A program made the position numbers and the translations under genes. Positions 46,139 through 57,026 of a stretch of DNA of 64,000 bases are shown one piece after another. Within the stretch, counting starts at the first letter, position 1. Every line of letters starts with the position of its first letter. A model generated the notes under the pieces. It was not told the DNA's origin, did no database searches, and saw nothing but the letters and a program-made list of their open reading frames with translations. This DNA is from Paroceanicella profunda (lineage in GTDB: Bacteria > Pseudomonadota > Alphaproteobacteria > Rhodobacterales > Rhodobacteraceae), in assembly GCF_005887635.2 (NCBI RefSeq), contig NZ_CP040818.1, positions 868,001-932,000 of the forward strand, written 5' to 3'.

Positions 46139-46151
46139 ACGCTTGAAGCGT
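46139..46151. promoter_or_regulatory. Dyad upstream of urtA
   Basis: ACGCTT and AAGCGT arms around a single G, about 55 bases upstream of the urtA start. It is a plausible operator for the transporter-amidase-urease operon. I saw no sigma-54 -24/-12 element nearby. Confidence 0.4.
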
Positions 46152-46376
46152 CAAAGATTTTTCACGCGAGCGCGGGAGAAATGCAGCGAAACGCCCCTGG
46201 TGCTGAAAATATGAGCGGATGCAGCCGTGCGCGCCCAGAAAGCGCGCAAGCAATTACCAGAAATTTCTACTATCGAAAATGAGTGTTTAACCATTTTCCG
46301 AGCAGCGGCGAATCACCTTCGCGGCCCGGGTGGCCGGCGCCGGCCGCACAGGCCGGAACCGGGCCCGGGAGGCTGC

Positions 46377-46405
46377 GCGCCCGCCCGGCCTGGCCGGGCG
46401 GGCGC
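46377..46405 (-). terminator. Long GC hairpin after the AGCS symporter
   Basis: Arms GCGCCCGCCCGGCC and GGCCGGGCGGGCGC, nearly contiguous, just after the symporter stop on the minus strand. No T-run follows. Confidence 0.5.
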
Positions 46406-46411
46406 ATCGGC

Positions 46412-47992
<1,581 letters not shown>

Positions 47993-48018
47993 GCTTGAAT
48001 CTCCGGCGGATGGGCGCG

Positions 48019-48450
48019 TCATGGCACGATGACGGTGGGGACGGGCGCGGCCTGCGCCAGACCGAGCGACACGGTTCCGAAAACCCGGGCACTCATCGAG
48101 GAGGAGGTGGTCCTGCCGACGAAGACCATGGTGGCTTCGAGCTTCTTCACCGTCTCGATCACCAGGTCGACGACCGACCCGTAGCGGATCTCGCCCTCGG
48201 CGGGGATGCCCTTGTCGGCCAGGAGCTTCAGCACCGGGTCCAGCACCGCCGAATGGGCGCGCGACAGCTCTTCGCGTCGTCGCACATGCCGCTGTTCAAG
48301 CTCCTCCGGTGTCAGGAAACTGTAGGGAGACCATTCCAGAACATGCACCAGGAAGAGCCTGGCTCCGGCCTTCTGTGCACGTTCGGACGCATAGTCCACG
48401 ACATTCATGTCATCGCCTGAATAGGCGACGACGAAAGTCTCCTGCGTCAT
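48019..48450 (-). CDS. Universal stress protein (UspA family)
   Basis: A 143-aa single-domain Usp (FVVAYSGDDMNVVDYASERAQKAGARLFLVHVLEW, then YGSVVDLVIETVKKLEATMVFVGRTTSSSMSARVFGTVSLGLAQAAPVPTVIVP). The ATP-loop glycines are partly replaced (GRTTSSSMSARVFGTVS), so nucleotide binding is uncertain. It precedes the AGCS symporter gene. An FNR-like box upstream suggests induction at low oxygen. Confidence 0.86.
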   Translation of the reverse strand: MTQETFVVAYSGDDMNVVDYASERAQKAGARLFLVHVLEWSPYSFLTPEELEQRHVRRREELSRAHSAVLDPVLKLLADKGIPAEGEIRYGSVVDLVIETVKKLEATMVFVGRTTSSSMSARVFGTVSLGLAQAAPVPTVIVP

Positions 48451-48491
48451 CAGGATAAACTCCTTCCCTGCTTCAGATTTCGGTGATCCCC

Positions 48492-48517
48492 ATTGATTTT
48501 ATTCAAATTCAATCAAT
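48492..48517. promoter_or_regulatory. FNR/FixK-like box and dyad upstream of usp
   Basis: TTGAT-N4-TTCAA at 48493-48506 differs from the FNR consensus (TTGAT-N4-ATCAA) at one position and lies about 43 bases before the usp start. It is nested in a larger dyad with ATTGATT and AATCAAT arms. A further CAATTT-N6-AAATTG dyad is at 48546-48563. Confidence 0.5.
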
Positions 48518-48673
48518 CTGGCGCCGGATTGCCGCGGGCTGTCAACAATTTGATAATAAATTGGCGCAATTCTGCTGGATTTCGGGAAAATTAGATGCAA
48601 ATGCCGCGCGCTCCGGCGGAGAGGCCGGGGCGCGCGGCCCTGCCGGGGCCGGTCCGCATACGGTGCCGAGGGC

Positions 48674-49507
48674 TCAGAACACGTCGAGCAGGCCCTCGGT
48701 GGCAACGCCGTCCTTCAGCTCGCGCAGGCGCGCATAGGCGAGCGAGATCACCACGCAGTAGAAGACCGTGGCCGCGGACTGGACGACCGCCTCGACCAGC
48801 ACATAGACCAGCCCCAGGCCGCCGGCCATCATCCCCATCGAGCCCATCATCGCGACGGAGCCGCCCAGAAGCAGCGCCAGCCCGGCCTGCAGCACCAGGG
48901 AAAACACCATGACGATGATGGCGGTGAGCAGCCCCAGCCCGACCAGCGGCCAGCGGTAGTTCTTCGTCAGCGCCTGGCTGCGGCCCATGGCGCGGAACCC
49001 GGCGCGTTCGATCACCACCGCCGGCACCGTGAGGCAGAGCACCGCCGCCAGCCACAGGCCTGGAACCAGCACGAAACCGAGACACACCAGAATCGCCAGC
49101 GACGCGGCAAAGCCCAGCACCAGCAGCGGAACGATGTTGCGCAGGGTGCTGCTCACGTAGCGCCCGATGTCCAGCGGCCGGCCGAGCCGCGTGTCGAAGG
49201 CCGCCTGCACCACCAGCGCGGTGACCAGGCTGGGCCCGATGACGCCCAGGATGCCGTTGACCGCGATCCGCCAGCCCTCGCTTGCCAGCGTCATCGCCTC
49301 CATGTCGGGCCCGTCCGGCGCCCCGAGATCCGGTGTGAGCAGCACGCGCTGGATCAGCGACACCACCAGCACCGGTACCAGCGCCAGCAGCACCAGCGGC
49401 ACGAACCGCCGGAGCAGGATGCTGAACGCCTCACTGATGAGGGTTCCCACGCCCAGGGGCGGGCGCGGGTCTGACGGCGGCAGCGGGTCTTCCGGCATGG
49501 CGGTCAT
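48674..49507 (-). CDS. Multi-pass membrane protein, glycerophosphodiesterase-membrane-domain-like
   Basis: A 277-aa protein with about six helices (LLRRFVPLVLLALVPVLVVSLI, VIGPSLVTALVVQAAF, NIVPLLVLGFAASLAILVCLGFVLVPGLWLAAVLCLTVPAVVIE). RAGFRAMGRSQALTKNYRW is typical of the GPDPase_memb/YciC-like family. There is no catalytic GDPD domain. It lies at the end of the MoxR cluster, 79 bases after the RDD gene. The function is unknown; a membrane-organising role is inferred only from context. Confidence 0.65.
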   Translation of the reverse strand: MTAMPEDPLPPSDPRPPLGVGTLISEAFSILLRRFVPLVLLALVPVLVVSLIQRVLLTPDLGAPDGPDMEAMTLASEGWRIAVNGILGVIGPSLVTALVVQAAFDTRLGRPLDIGRYVSSTLRNIVPLLVLGFAASLAILVCLGFVLVPGLWLAAVLCLTVPAVVIERAGFRAMGRSQALTKNYRWPLVGLGLLTAIIVMVFSLVLQAGLALLLGGSVAMMGSMGMMAGGLGLVYVLVEAVVQSAATVFYCVVISLAYARLRELKDGVATEGLLDVF

Positions 49508-49586
49508 GAATGTCTCCCTTCGTTCAACTGTGGCGGCCGCCGGGGCGAGCGCGTTCCCGGGCCAACGTAGCACTCCTTGCGGGGGA

Positions 49587-50528
49587 TCAAACCCCGGCGG
49601 CGGGCCCGCCGGGCGTTCCGGCCGCCGGGTCATGCCGGCTCCGGCGCACCTTGCCGAACAGCCGGCCGCGCTCCAGCTCCGCGCGCTGCGCGGCGTAGAA
49701 GGCGCGCAGGAAGGCCTCCGCCTCGGCGGGCTCCACCCGGCCGGTGTAGGCGATGCGGTCGCGGATGCGCTCCGCCACCGCCGCCATCCGCGCGCTGCGG
49801 GCCGCCATGGCACTGGCCTTGTCGCTCGCTCTCGCGCGCAGGACGCGCTCCAGCGTCTGCAGCTCGTAATCGCCGTAATGGCCGAGCTGGTGCGGCAGGA
49901 AGGTGAAGTCTCCGGAGGCCGTGTCCGGCGCGGCGGCGGTCTCCACCGCGATGTCGGGGAGAAGGTGCAGCGGCGGCTGCACCACCACGCAGGTGCCGGC
50001 GATGATGTCGCCGATGCGCTGGCGCTCGCGGTTGAACAGCGGCACGGCCACCAGGACCCCGATCCAGACGGTGAGGGCGAGATAGCCGGAGGCCTCCAGC
50101 GAGCCGGCCGCCAGCATGGCGGTTGCCGGGGCGAAGATCTCCATTTCCTTCAGCAGGTTGCGTGCCGCCACCGCATGGGCCCCGAGGCCGCGCCCGTCCG
50201 TGGAGATCACCCGGATGCCGGTCATCCGCTTGCCCGGGGTCTGGCCGTTCCAGAACAGCTCGGTGAGGATGTAGTAGGGCGCGCGGATGAAGAAGAACAG
50301 CACCGCCCCCAGCCCGATCACCAGCGGCTCCGGCGCGTCGAGCCCCAGCGTGAGGACGATCAGCAGCGCGGCCAGCGCCAGCAGCGTGAGGACGAGGTCG
50401 ATGGTCTGCGCGGTGAGGCGGGTGCCCAGGCCGGCAACCTCGAGCCGGATCGGCACCCCCTCGGGCGGCACGAAATCGCGCAGCAGGCGCGGGGGGCGCG
50501 GTGCGGCGGAGGCGCGTCTGCGGCTCAC
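49587..50528 (-). CDS. RDD-family membrane protein
   Basis: A 313-aa protein starting with GTG, which overlaps the upstream SpoIIM-like stop (GTGA). The RDD domain (RLTAQTIDLVLTLLALAALL; FWNGQTPGKRMTGIRVISTDG; RQRIGDIIAGTCVVVQ) covers residues ~30-185. A helical, charged C-terminal part (~200-313) follows. RDD proteins are thought to be transporters or membrane scaffolds. It belongs to the MoxR-DUF58 cluster. Confidence 0.82.
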   Translation of the reverse strand: MSRRRASAAPRPPRLLRDFVPPEGVPIRLEVAGLGTRLTAQTIDLVLTLLALAALLIVLTLGLDAPEPLVIGLGAVLFFFIRAPYYILTELFWNGQTPGKRMTGIRVISTDGRGLGAHAVAARNLLKEMEIFAPATAMLAAGSLEASGYLALTVWIGVLVAVPLFNRERQRIGDIIAGTCVVVQPPLHLLPDIAVETAAAPDTASGDFTFLPHQLGHYGDYELQTLERVLRARASDKASAMAARSARMAAVAERIRDRIAYTGRVEPAEAEAFLRAFYAAQRAELERGRLFGKVRRSRHDPAAGTPGGPAAGV

Positions 50529-51628
50529 GGTGCCGGCCTCCGGCTGCCGAGCAGGAACCAGGCCATCCACACGGCGCCGATGCCCCAGCCGATGGCCAGC
50601 CGCGCCTCCAGCCCGGTGACCAGCTGGCGCCCGAAGCCTTCCAGCAGCGCCGCGAGCACGAGCATCAGCGCCGCGAGCAGCGCCAGCTTCACCGCGTCGC
50701 GACCCTGGGCGCGCAGCGCGTCGCCGCGGCTGCGCGGCCCGGGGAACAGCACCGCCTCGCCCAGCCTCAACCCCGCCGCCGCCGCGATGAGGATGGCGCC
50801 GATCTCCGTCACCCCGTGGATCGACAGCCAGCCGGCCACCTCCATCCCGAGGCCCCTGTCCACGTGCAGCGCCACGAAGGCGCCCATGCTGAGCCCGTTG
50901 TAAAGGCAGAGCAGCAGGGTGGGCATGCCCGCCAGCGCACCGAGGGAGAAGCAGAAGATCGCGATGCGCGCGTTGTGCGAGAACAGGAAGGAGGCGAAGG
51001 CGGCCAGCCCGCCCAGCGGGCCCTCGTGCGGGCCCTCCAGCACCTCGCGCAGCTCGTCCGCGGTGCTGTCCGGGCCGCGCGGGTCGCCGCCGCCGGAGGG
51101 CACGAGCGTGTAGTACCAGGTCGCGTCCTGGAAATAGAGCAGCCAGCCCACCAGCGCGCCCAGCAGTGTCACCAGCACCACGATCCCCAGGTGCGGGGCG
51201 GAGCGGCGGAAGGCCGGCGGCACCCCGCGCAGGAAGCGCCCGAACAGCCCGGAGAGGGTTTCCTGCGGCGCGTAGACCGCGAGGCAGGCCCGGGCGCACA
51301 GCGCCTCGAGATAGGCCCGCAGCGCCGCGTCCAGCGAGATTTCCCGCGCCACGGAGAGCGCGCTCACCGCCTGCCGGTAGAGCACCGCGAGGTCGCGCGC
51401 CTCCTCGAAGGAGAGCGCGCGCATGCCCTGGCGCTCGGCGCGCTCCAGGATGGATTCGAGACGCCGCCAGCCGGCTTCACGCTCGCGCCGGAACCCGGTG
51501 GAGCGCAGGGTAGGGGTGGTCTCCGGCGAAGGCGCCTGCGCGGGGGGCGCGGCGGTGCCCGCTGCGCGGGAGGCTCCGGAAGCCGCCGCGCGCGCGGCAT
51601 CGGAAGCGGGGGCCTGCGGCTCGCTCAT
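50525..51628 (-). CDS. SpoIIM/DUF95-family membrane protein
   Basis: A 367-aa protein with a ~40-residue Ala/Pro-rich start and then a soluble helical region (GWRRLESILERAERQGMRALSFEEARDLAVLYRQAVSALSVAR). Several helices follow with the DUF95 signature FLFSHNARIAIFCFSLGALAGMPTLLLCLYNGLSMGAFVALH. It is a homologue of the sporulation protein SpoIIM, used in non-spore-formers within MoxR clusters. It overlaps both neighbours by four bases. Confidence 0.83.
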   Translation of the reverse strand: MSEPQAPASDAARAAASGASRAAGTAAPPAQAPSPETTPTLRSTGFRREREAGWRRLESILERAERQGMRALSFEEARDLAVLYRQAVSALSVAREISLDAALRAYLEALCARACLAVYAPQETLSGLFGRFLRGVPPAFRRSAPHLGIVVLVTLLGALVGWLLYFQDATWYYTLVPSGGGDPRGPDSTADELREVLEGPHEGPLGGLAAFASFLFSHNARIAIFCFSLGALAGMPTLLLCLYNGLSMGAFVALHVDRGLGMEVAGWLSIHGVTEIGAILIAAAAGLRLGEAVLFPGPRSRGDALRAQGRDAVKLALLAALMLVLAALLEGFGRQLVTGLEARLAIGWGIGAVWMAWFLLGSRRPAP

Positions 51629-53163
51629 ATCACCTCCCGTGCCTTGAGATCGAGATAGGCGGAGACCAGCCGCGCGGTGAGCTGCCCCGGCGCCACGTCC
51701 AGCACGGCGATGCCCAGCCGGTGCAGGCGCTCCAGCACCACGCGCCGTTCCGCGCGCATCTGGGCGGCGGCCACCCCGCGGGCCAGGGCGTCGAGCGTGT
51801 GCGGCCGCGCGGTCGCGGCGCGCGCCAGGCCCGGGTCTCCCAGCGCGACGAACACGATCGCGTGGCGCCGGCTCAGCGCGCCCAGCGTCTCGACCAGCAG
51901 TTCCGCCGTTGTCGGGTCCGCGAAATCGGAAAACACCACGATCAGGCTGCGCCGCGGAATGCGCGCGGAAAGCCGGGAGAGCGCCAGCGTGTGATTGGTT
52001 TCCACCATCGCGTAGTCGAGGTCGGCCATCCGCCGCCGCAACCGGGCGAAGGCGGCCCGCCCCGGGGCGGGCGGCACGAAGAGGCGCGGCTGGGAATCGT
52101 AGGCGAAGAGCCCGATCTGGTCCCCGCCCAGCGCCGCGGCCCAGGCCACGGCCAGGGCCGCGTGCACCGCGTGGTCGATCTTCGGCAGGCCCTCCACCTC
52201 GGCGCGCATCTGGTAGCCGTTGTCGAGCGCGAGGATCACGTTGTGATTGCGCTCGGCGCGGGATTCCTTGGCCAGCAGGCTGCGGTGGCGGGCGGAGCGC
52301 TTCCAGTCAATGTCGCGGATGTCCATGCCGGCGGTGAAGTCGCGCAGCTGGTGGAACTCGGAGCCGTCGCCGCGCGCCGAGGTTTCCTTCAGCCCGTAGA
52401 GGGCGGAGCGCACGTCGACATCGATGCGCCCGGACGAGACCGGCCGGATGTCGGGCACCGCGGCGATGCCGAGGTCCAGCGCCAGCCTCGGGGTGAATTC
52501 GAACAGCCCCAGCCGGCTGGTCCAGGTGAGCCAGAGCGCCTCCAGCCGCCAATGGCCGCGGGCGCGGGCGCGCAGCGACGCCTCGGCGAGGAAGCCGCCG
52601 CCCTGCGCCGGGCGGCTGTCGATCGCCTCCGGGCCCTCCAGGCCGTCCGGCCAGTCCACCCGGGCGCGGGGGGCGGAGGCGGGGCCGGGCGCGAAGCGCA
52701 GGGTGAGCCGGGCCTCCGAGCCCACGAACACATCCGCCGGCAGGCTGGCCTCCACCCGGGCCCGGCCGCGCAGCGACAGCGCGAGGTCGCCGAGCACCAG
52801 CCCGAGCAGCGCCAGCCAGATCAGCGCCGCCGCCGTCTCGCCCTGCCGCCCGGTGGCCAGCACCACGGCGGAGAGCGCGAAGCCCGCCGCCCCGGCCAGC
52901 AGCAGGCGCGGCGCCGGGCGCAGCCCGATCCGCCAGGCCGGCAGGCCCCGGCCCGCGCGCATCCGCAGCCCGGTGAGCAGCAGCCCCAGCGCGAGGAGCG
53001 TCGCGATCCAGGCCGGCCAGTCGCCGCCCGCCGGGCCCGGCACCGCCCCCAGCACCACCGCGAGCGCGCCCGCGAGCAGCAGCGCCGCGAGGGCGATCAG
53101 CCCCGCTCCGGCACGGCGTGGGCCAGGGCCGGCAGGTGGCGTTCCGGGGGCGGCCTCGGTCAC
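51625..53163 (-). CDS. DUF58 domain protein (MoxR partner)
   Basis: A 512-aa protein with two pairs of N-terminal helices (about residues 20-60 and 85-130). An immunoglobulin-like stretch and the DUF58 core follow ([55 protein letters not shown]), which leads into a von Willebrand A-like fold. DUF58 proteins bind MoxR ATPases, a chaperone-like pair. It overlaps moxR and spoIIM by four bases each. Confidence 0.87.
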   Translation of the reverse strand: MTEAAPGTPPAGPGPRRAGAGLIALAALLLAGALAVVLGAVPGPAGGDWPAWIATLLALGLLLTGLRMRAGRGLPAWRIGLRPAPRLLLAGAAGFALSAVVLATGRQGETAAALIWLALLGLVLGDLALSLRGRARVEASLPADVFVGSEARLTLRFAPGPASAPRARVDWPDGLEGPEAIDSRPAQGGGFLAEASLRARARGHWRLEALWLTWTSRLGLFEFTPRLALDLGIAAVPDIRPVSSGRIDVDVRSALYGLKETSARGDGSEFHQLRDFTAGMDIRDIDWKRSARHRSLLAKESRAERNHNVILALDNGYQMRAEVEGLPKIDHAVHAALAVAWAAALGGDQIGLFAYDSQPRLFVPPAPGRAAFARLRRRMADLDYAMVETNHTLALSRLSARIPRRSLIVVFSDFADPTTAELLVETLGALSRRHAIVFVALGDPGLARAATARPHTLDALARGVAAAQMRAERRVVLERLHRLGIAVLDVAPGQLTARLVSAYLDLKAREVI

Positions 53164-54116
53164 CGCGGCGCCTCGACCTGGTCGAGGATGTTGGCCAGCA
53201 CGTCGTCCGGGCTGCGGCCCTCGATCTCCGCCGTGGGGCCGAGCACGATGCGGTGGCGCAGCGCCGGGCCGCAGAGGCGTTTCACGTCGTCGGGAAGGGC
53301 ATAGTCCCGCCCGTCCAGCGCCGCCAGCGCCCGGGTGGCCGCGGCGATCGCGTCCGCCGCGCGGGTGGAGGCCCCGTGGGTGATCTCGGCCGCCGAGCGC
53401 GTGGCCCGGGCGATGGCGAGGATGTAGCGCAGGATGCTGTCATCGAGCCGGATGGCATCGACGCAGGCCCGCCCGGCGGCGATCTCCTCCGGCCCGGCCA
53501 CCGGCGCAATCTCCGCCAGTGCGGCCTCCCCGCCCAGCGACCGGTCCGCATGGCGGCGCAGGATGTCGAACTCGGTCGCCTCGTCGGGGAACTCCACCAG
53601 GAGCTTGAACAGGAACCGGTCGAGCTGGGCCTCCGGCAGCGGGTAGGTGCCCTGCTGCTCGATCGGGTTCTGCGTGGCGACCACGGTGAACCAGGGCCCG
53701 AGGTCGCGGTCCTTGCCGTCGATGGTGGCGCGGCGCTCGCTCATCGCCTGCAGCAGGGCGGCCTGGGTCTTGGGCGGCGCGCGGTTGATCTCGTCGCCCA
53801 GCAGGATGTCGGTGAACACGGGGCCCTTCACCAGCCGGAAGGCGTTGGTGCCGAAGTCGAACAGATTCGCGCCCAGCACATCGCCCGGCATCAGGTCCGG
53901 GGTGAACTGGATGCGGCCGAAGCGCAGGCTGAGGGCGGCTGCGAAGCTGCGCGCCAGCAGGGTTTTCGCCGTGCCCGGCGGGCCCTCCAGCAGCACGTGC
54001 CCGCGCGAGAACAGCGCGGCGAGCATCAGCTCCACCGTCTCCTCCTGGCCGCGCACGGCCCGGCCGATCTCGCCGCGGATCGCGTCAGCGAGGCCGGATA
54101 GCTGCTCCAAGTTCAT
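53160..54116 (-). CDS. MoxR-family AAA+ ATPase
   Basis: A 318-aa AAA+ ATPase. Walker A in [19 protein letters not shown], Walker [26 protein letters not shown], sensor 1 [27 protein letters not shown], with the usual lid domain. MoxR proteins act with DUF58/VWA partners to activate or assemble periplasmic or membrane complexes. The target is unknown here. It overlaps DUF4350 by 32 bases. Confidence 0.92.
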   Translation of the reverse strand: MNLEQLSGLADAIRGEIGRAVRGQEETVELMLAALFSRGHVLLEGPPGTAKTLLARSFAAALSLRFGRIQFTPDLMPGDVLGANLFDFGTNAFRLVKGPVFTDILLGDEINRAPPKTQAALLQAMSERRATIDGKDRDLGPWFTVVATQNPIEQQGTYPLPEAQLDRFLFKLLVEFPDEATEFDILRRHADRSLGGEAALAEIAPVAGPEEIAAGRACVDAIRLDDSILRYILAIARATRSAAEITHGASTRAADAIAAATRALAALDGRDYALPDDVKRLCGPALRHRIVLGPTAEIEGRSPDDVLANILDQVEAPR

Positions 54117-55371
54117 GCCTGATCTCCTCGATGATGGTCTCGAAACGCTCGAGGCGCGCCAGCGCCTCGGTGGGGGCGGGCCGCCCGGGGCAGGTTGCGA
54201 CGGCGTCTGCCGCAGCGCTCAGCCGCGTCGCCAGCCCCGTGTCGCGCCGCGCCACCCGTTCGCGCACCTGGGCGAGCGCATCGCCGGAGCCCCGGTGCGG
54301 CCCGAACAGGTCCGCGGCCAGGGCCTGCAGCCGGGCCGCCGCATGGGCGCGCAGCAGGTCGCCGTCATGGCCCGTCAGGCGCATCAGCCGGGACTGGGCC
54401 TCCAGCCCGGTGCCGCGCCCGAAGCGCCGGCCGGTGCGCAGCGGCGGCCCCGCGCGCACCGCGCCGCGCCACAGCGCGAGCAGCGCCAGCCCGGCCGCCG
54501 CCGCCCAGAGCAGCGAGAAGGGCCAGGCAAAGTAGCGCTCCAGGTCCTGCGCGGTGCGCTCGCGCAGGTCCTCGCCGGCCCCGTCCGACATCCAGATATC
54601 GGTGCTGTAGTCGATCAGCACCGTGCCGCTGCCGGCCGCCTCGGACAGGAACCAGCGCGCGAAGGCGGCATTGTCGCCCAGCGCCAGCCCGGCGTTGGAC
54701 ATGAGGTCCGGGTCCGACAGCAGCAGGAAGGTGCTGCGCTTCGTCTCGCAACGGCCCAGCAGCATGCCGCGCTCCGTGCCGATCAGCGGCGTGCAATCCG
54801 GCGCCTCGACGAGCTGCGGCGCGTAGATTTCCAGGTCGAAATCGCCCTCCGGCGGCCGGAAGCCGACGAAGCCGCCCTCCGTGCGCCGCAGGGTGAGGGG
54901 CATGCGCAGCGCCTTGGCATATCCTCGCGAGACCGCGGCGGTGTCATTGGCGAAAGCGGGGTGCATGCGCCCGCTTGCGGGAACGGCGCCGCGCCATTTC
55001 GGCAGGATCAGCAGCGTCGGAATGTCCAGCTTGCTCCGCAGCACCCAGGCGGGGATGTCCACCAGGTCCGCGTTCTCCCGCGCCCGGGCGCGGGTGTCGG
55101 ACGGGGCACCCGCCCGCGTGGGGTCGGTGTCGTAGAGCGGCAGCAGGCGCAGGCCGATGCTGCCCGGGTCGCGATAGGTGCCGCCGGTGAAGGTGCGGGC
55201 GTCGATACCGTCCTGCCGCAGCCATTCCGCCAGCGCGTCGAAGCCGATCACCGACTGGCGGATCTCGCCCCTCGGGCTGGCGAGCCAGACCCATCCGGCC
55301 ACCAGCGCCGCCACGCCGACCAGCAGCAGCAGCGTGTCGCCTCCCGGCAGGCGCCGCGCTCCGCTGCTCAT
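54085..55371 (-). CDS. DUF4350 domain protein
   Basis: A 428-aa protein with an N-terminal membrane helix ([18 protein letters not shown]). A soluble GATase-like DUF4350 region follows ([35 protein letters not shown]) to about residue 250, then a second helix near 288 ([19 protein letters not shown]) and a helical cytoplasmic tail. It is a standing member of MoxR clusters, function unknown. It overlaps the upstream gene by four bases and moxR by 32. Confidence 0.8.
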   Translation of the reverse strand: MSSGARRLPGGDTLLLLVGVAALVAGWVWLASPRGEIRQSVIGFDALAEWLRQDGIDARTFTGGTYRDPGSIGLRLLPLYDTDPTRAGAPSDTRARARENADLVDIPAWVLRSKLDIPTLLILPKWRGAVPASGRMHPAFANDTAAVSRGYAKALRMPLTLRRTEGGFVGFRPPEGDFDLEIYAPQLVEAPDCTPLIGTERGMLLGRCETKRSTFLLLSDPDLMSNAGLALGDNAAFARWFLSEAAGSGTVLIDYSTDIWMSDGAGEDLRERTAQDLERYFAWPFSLLWAAAAGLALLALWRGAVRAGPPLRTGRRFGRGTGLEAQSRLMRLTGHDGDLLRAHAAARLQALAADLFGPHRGSGDALAQVRERVARRDTGLATRLSAAADAVATCPGRPAPTEALARLERFETIIEEIRHELGAAIRPR

Positions 55372-56102
55372 GCCATGGGCCCCGTGGCCGGGCCGAGGAT
55401 GCGGCGGGCGCGCTCGGCGCAGGCCTCCAGCACGCCCGGGGGCACATCGCGCCCGCCGAAGCGCACGCTTTCCTGCGTGCGCAGCAGCTCGGCCAGGTCC
55501 CGGGTGGCGGCGCGCTCCGCCGGCAGGGCGCGCAGCACGTCGCGCGCCGTCTCGCCCCGGCCGACGCGCCGGCCCTCCGCGGCAGCGGCATGCGCGAGAA
55601 CGAGCGCGAAGAGCCGGCTCAGCGCCTCGCGCCGGTCGTCGAGGGCGAGGATGTCGCTGAGCGAGGAGACGGACCCCTGCGGCGCCGGCGCAGGGCCGGC
55701 CGCCGTGGCCGTGCCGCGCGGGCGGCCGTCCGCCTGCGGCCGCCGCGCCGCGACCCGGCCCCCGCCATGGACCACCGCCAGCGCGAGGAGGCCGAGCAGG
55801 ACCGCCCCGGCCACCCCGACCAGCACCCAGCGCATCACCGGGCCCAATGCGTCGAGGCTGTCGAATACCTCTGACCCCTCTGCCGGATCGGTGTCCGGTG
55901 CGAGGGCGGGCGCCGGGCCGTCGGGATCATACCAAGTGCCCTCGGTCTCCAGCCCGCTTTCCTTCAGCGCCTGCCGGAAGGCCGCGCTGCCGGCGCCCGA
56001 CGGCGGGTCCAGCCGCACGGCGGGCGGGGCGGGGCCCGTGTCCGGCGCGGCGGGGGCCGCGATGGCGAGCAGCAGGCCAACGATGAGGGAGGGCAGCTTC
56101 AT
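55368..56102 (-). CDS. DUF4129-like membrane protein of the MoxR cluster
   Basis: A 244-aa protein with a signal peptide (MKLPSLIVGLLLAIAAPAAP), a short extracytoplasmic part, a membrane helix at about 90-115 (VMRWVLVGVAGAVLLGLLALAVVHGG) and a C-terminal helical domain (LALDDRREALSRLFALVLAHAAAAEGRRVGRGETARDVLRAL) resembling DUF4129. ATG 56102 places the signal peptide at the start. It is first in the MoxR cluster. Confidence 0.72.
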   Translation of the reverse strand: MKLPSLIVGLLLAIAAPAAPDTGPAPPAVRLDPPSGAGSAAFRQALKESGLETEGTWYDPDGPAPALAPDTDPAEGSEVFDSLDALGPVMRWVLVGVAGAVLLGLLALAVVHGGGRVAARRPQADGRPRGTATAAGPAPAPQGSVSSLSDILALDDRREALSRLFALVLAHAAAAEGRRVGRGETARDVLRALPAERAATRDLAELLRTQESVRFGGRDVPPGVLEACAERARRILGPATGPMA

Positions 56103-56193
56103 GAAGGACGGCGGCCTGTTCTGCTGCGACGGGCACGAGGAAAGGCGACCGTAAGGACCGCCTCCCCGCATTGCAACAGGAGCGCGGGGCGGC

Positions 56194-56892
56194 TCAGCCG
56201 CGCGGCCCGATCAGCGTGGTGAGGCTGCCCAGGGCCGGAATCTCGACCACGCAGGTGTCGCCCGGCACCAGTTCGCCCACGCCGGCCGGCGTGCCGGTGA
56301 AGATCAGGTCGCCCGGCGCCAGCGCCACGCTGCGCGACAGGATGGCGATCACTTCCGGGATGCGCCAGATCATCTCGGAGAGATCGCCCTCCTGCTTCAC
56401 CGCGCCGTTCACGGTGAGGCGGATCGGCCCGGCCTCCGGGTGTCCGACCGCGGACACCGGGTGCACGGCGCCGCAGACGGCGGAGCGGTCGAAGCCCTTC
56501 GCCAGGTCCCAGGGGCGGCCCATCTTCTTCGCCACGCCCTGCATGTCGCGGCGGGTGAGATCGTTGCCGATGGCATAGCCCCAGACGTGGGAGAGCGCCT
56601 CCGCCTCCGGAATGTCGGCGCCGCCGGTGCTGATGGCCACCACCAGCTCGGCCTCGAAATGCAGGCTGTCGGTCTGCGGCGGATAGGGCAGCGTCTCGCC
56701 GTCCTGGGCCAGCGCGTCGCCCGGCTTGGAGAAGAAGAACGGCGGCTCGCGGTCCGGATCATTGCCCATCTCGCGGGCATGGGCGGCATAGTTGCGCCCC
56801 ACGCAGTAGATCCGGCGCACCGGGAAGCGCGTGTCACTGTCGGTAACGGGAAGCGAGGGGGTGGCCGCGGGGGGGAAGGCAAACTGGGTCAT
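56194..56892 (-). CDS. Fumarylacetoacetate hydrolase (FAH) family protein
   Basis: A 232-aa FAH-fold hydrolase or decarboxylase. Family motifs are YCVGRNYAAHAREMGND, PFFFSKPGDAL, LHFEAELVVAI (metal-binding acids), GYAIGNDLTRRDMQ and GDLIFTGTPAGVG. It is related to fumarylpyruvate or acylpyruvate hydrolases that act on 2,4-dioxo acids. It is divergent from the ThDP enzyme 134 bases away. Confidence 0.88.
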   Translation of the reverse strand: MTQFAFPPAATPSLPVTDSDTRFPVRRIYCVGRNYAAHAREMGNDPDREPPFFFSKPGDALAQDGETLPYPPQTDSLHFEAELVVAISTGGADIPEAEALSHVWGYAIGNDLTRRDMQGVAKKMGRPWDLAKGFDRSAVCGAVHPVSAVGHPEAGPIRLTVNGAVKQEGDLSEMIWRIPEVIAILSRSVALAPGDLIFTGTPAGVGELVPGDTCVVEIPALGSLTTLIGPRG

Positions 56893-57026
56893 CTCGGTCC
56901 TTTTCAGCTCGGTCCTGCCAGCGATACGCCGGAGCCGCGCCCGGGTCGAGCCCCCGCGCACCCTGTTGCCGGCGCCCGTGGACATGCTATGCCTCGCGGA
57001 CGCGAAAAGGAATGCGAGGGCATGAC

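Larger units (their letters stand above)
46085..46411. other. 327-base gap before the urt operon
   Basis: Contains the urtA promoter region (AT-richer at about 46150-46310, including the dyad at 46139-46151) and GC-rich hairpins behind the AGCS symporter. No gene is supported. Confidence 0.6.

Noticed and set aside
46085..46411. Sigma-54/NtrC promoter for the urt operon
   Set aside because: Looked for the -24/-12 pattern on the minus strand and found no acceptable match.
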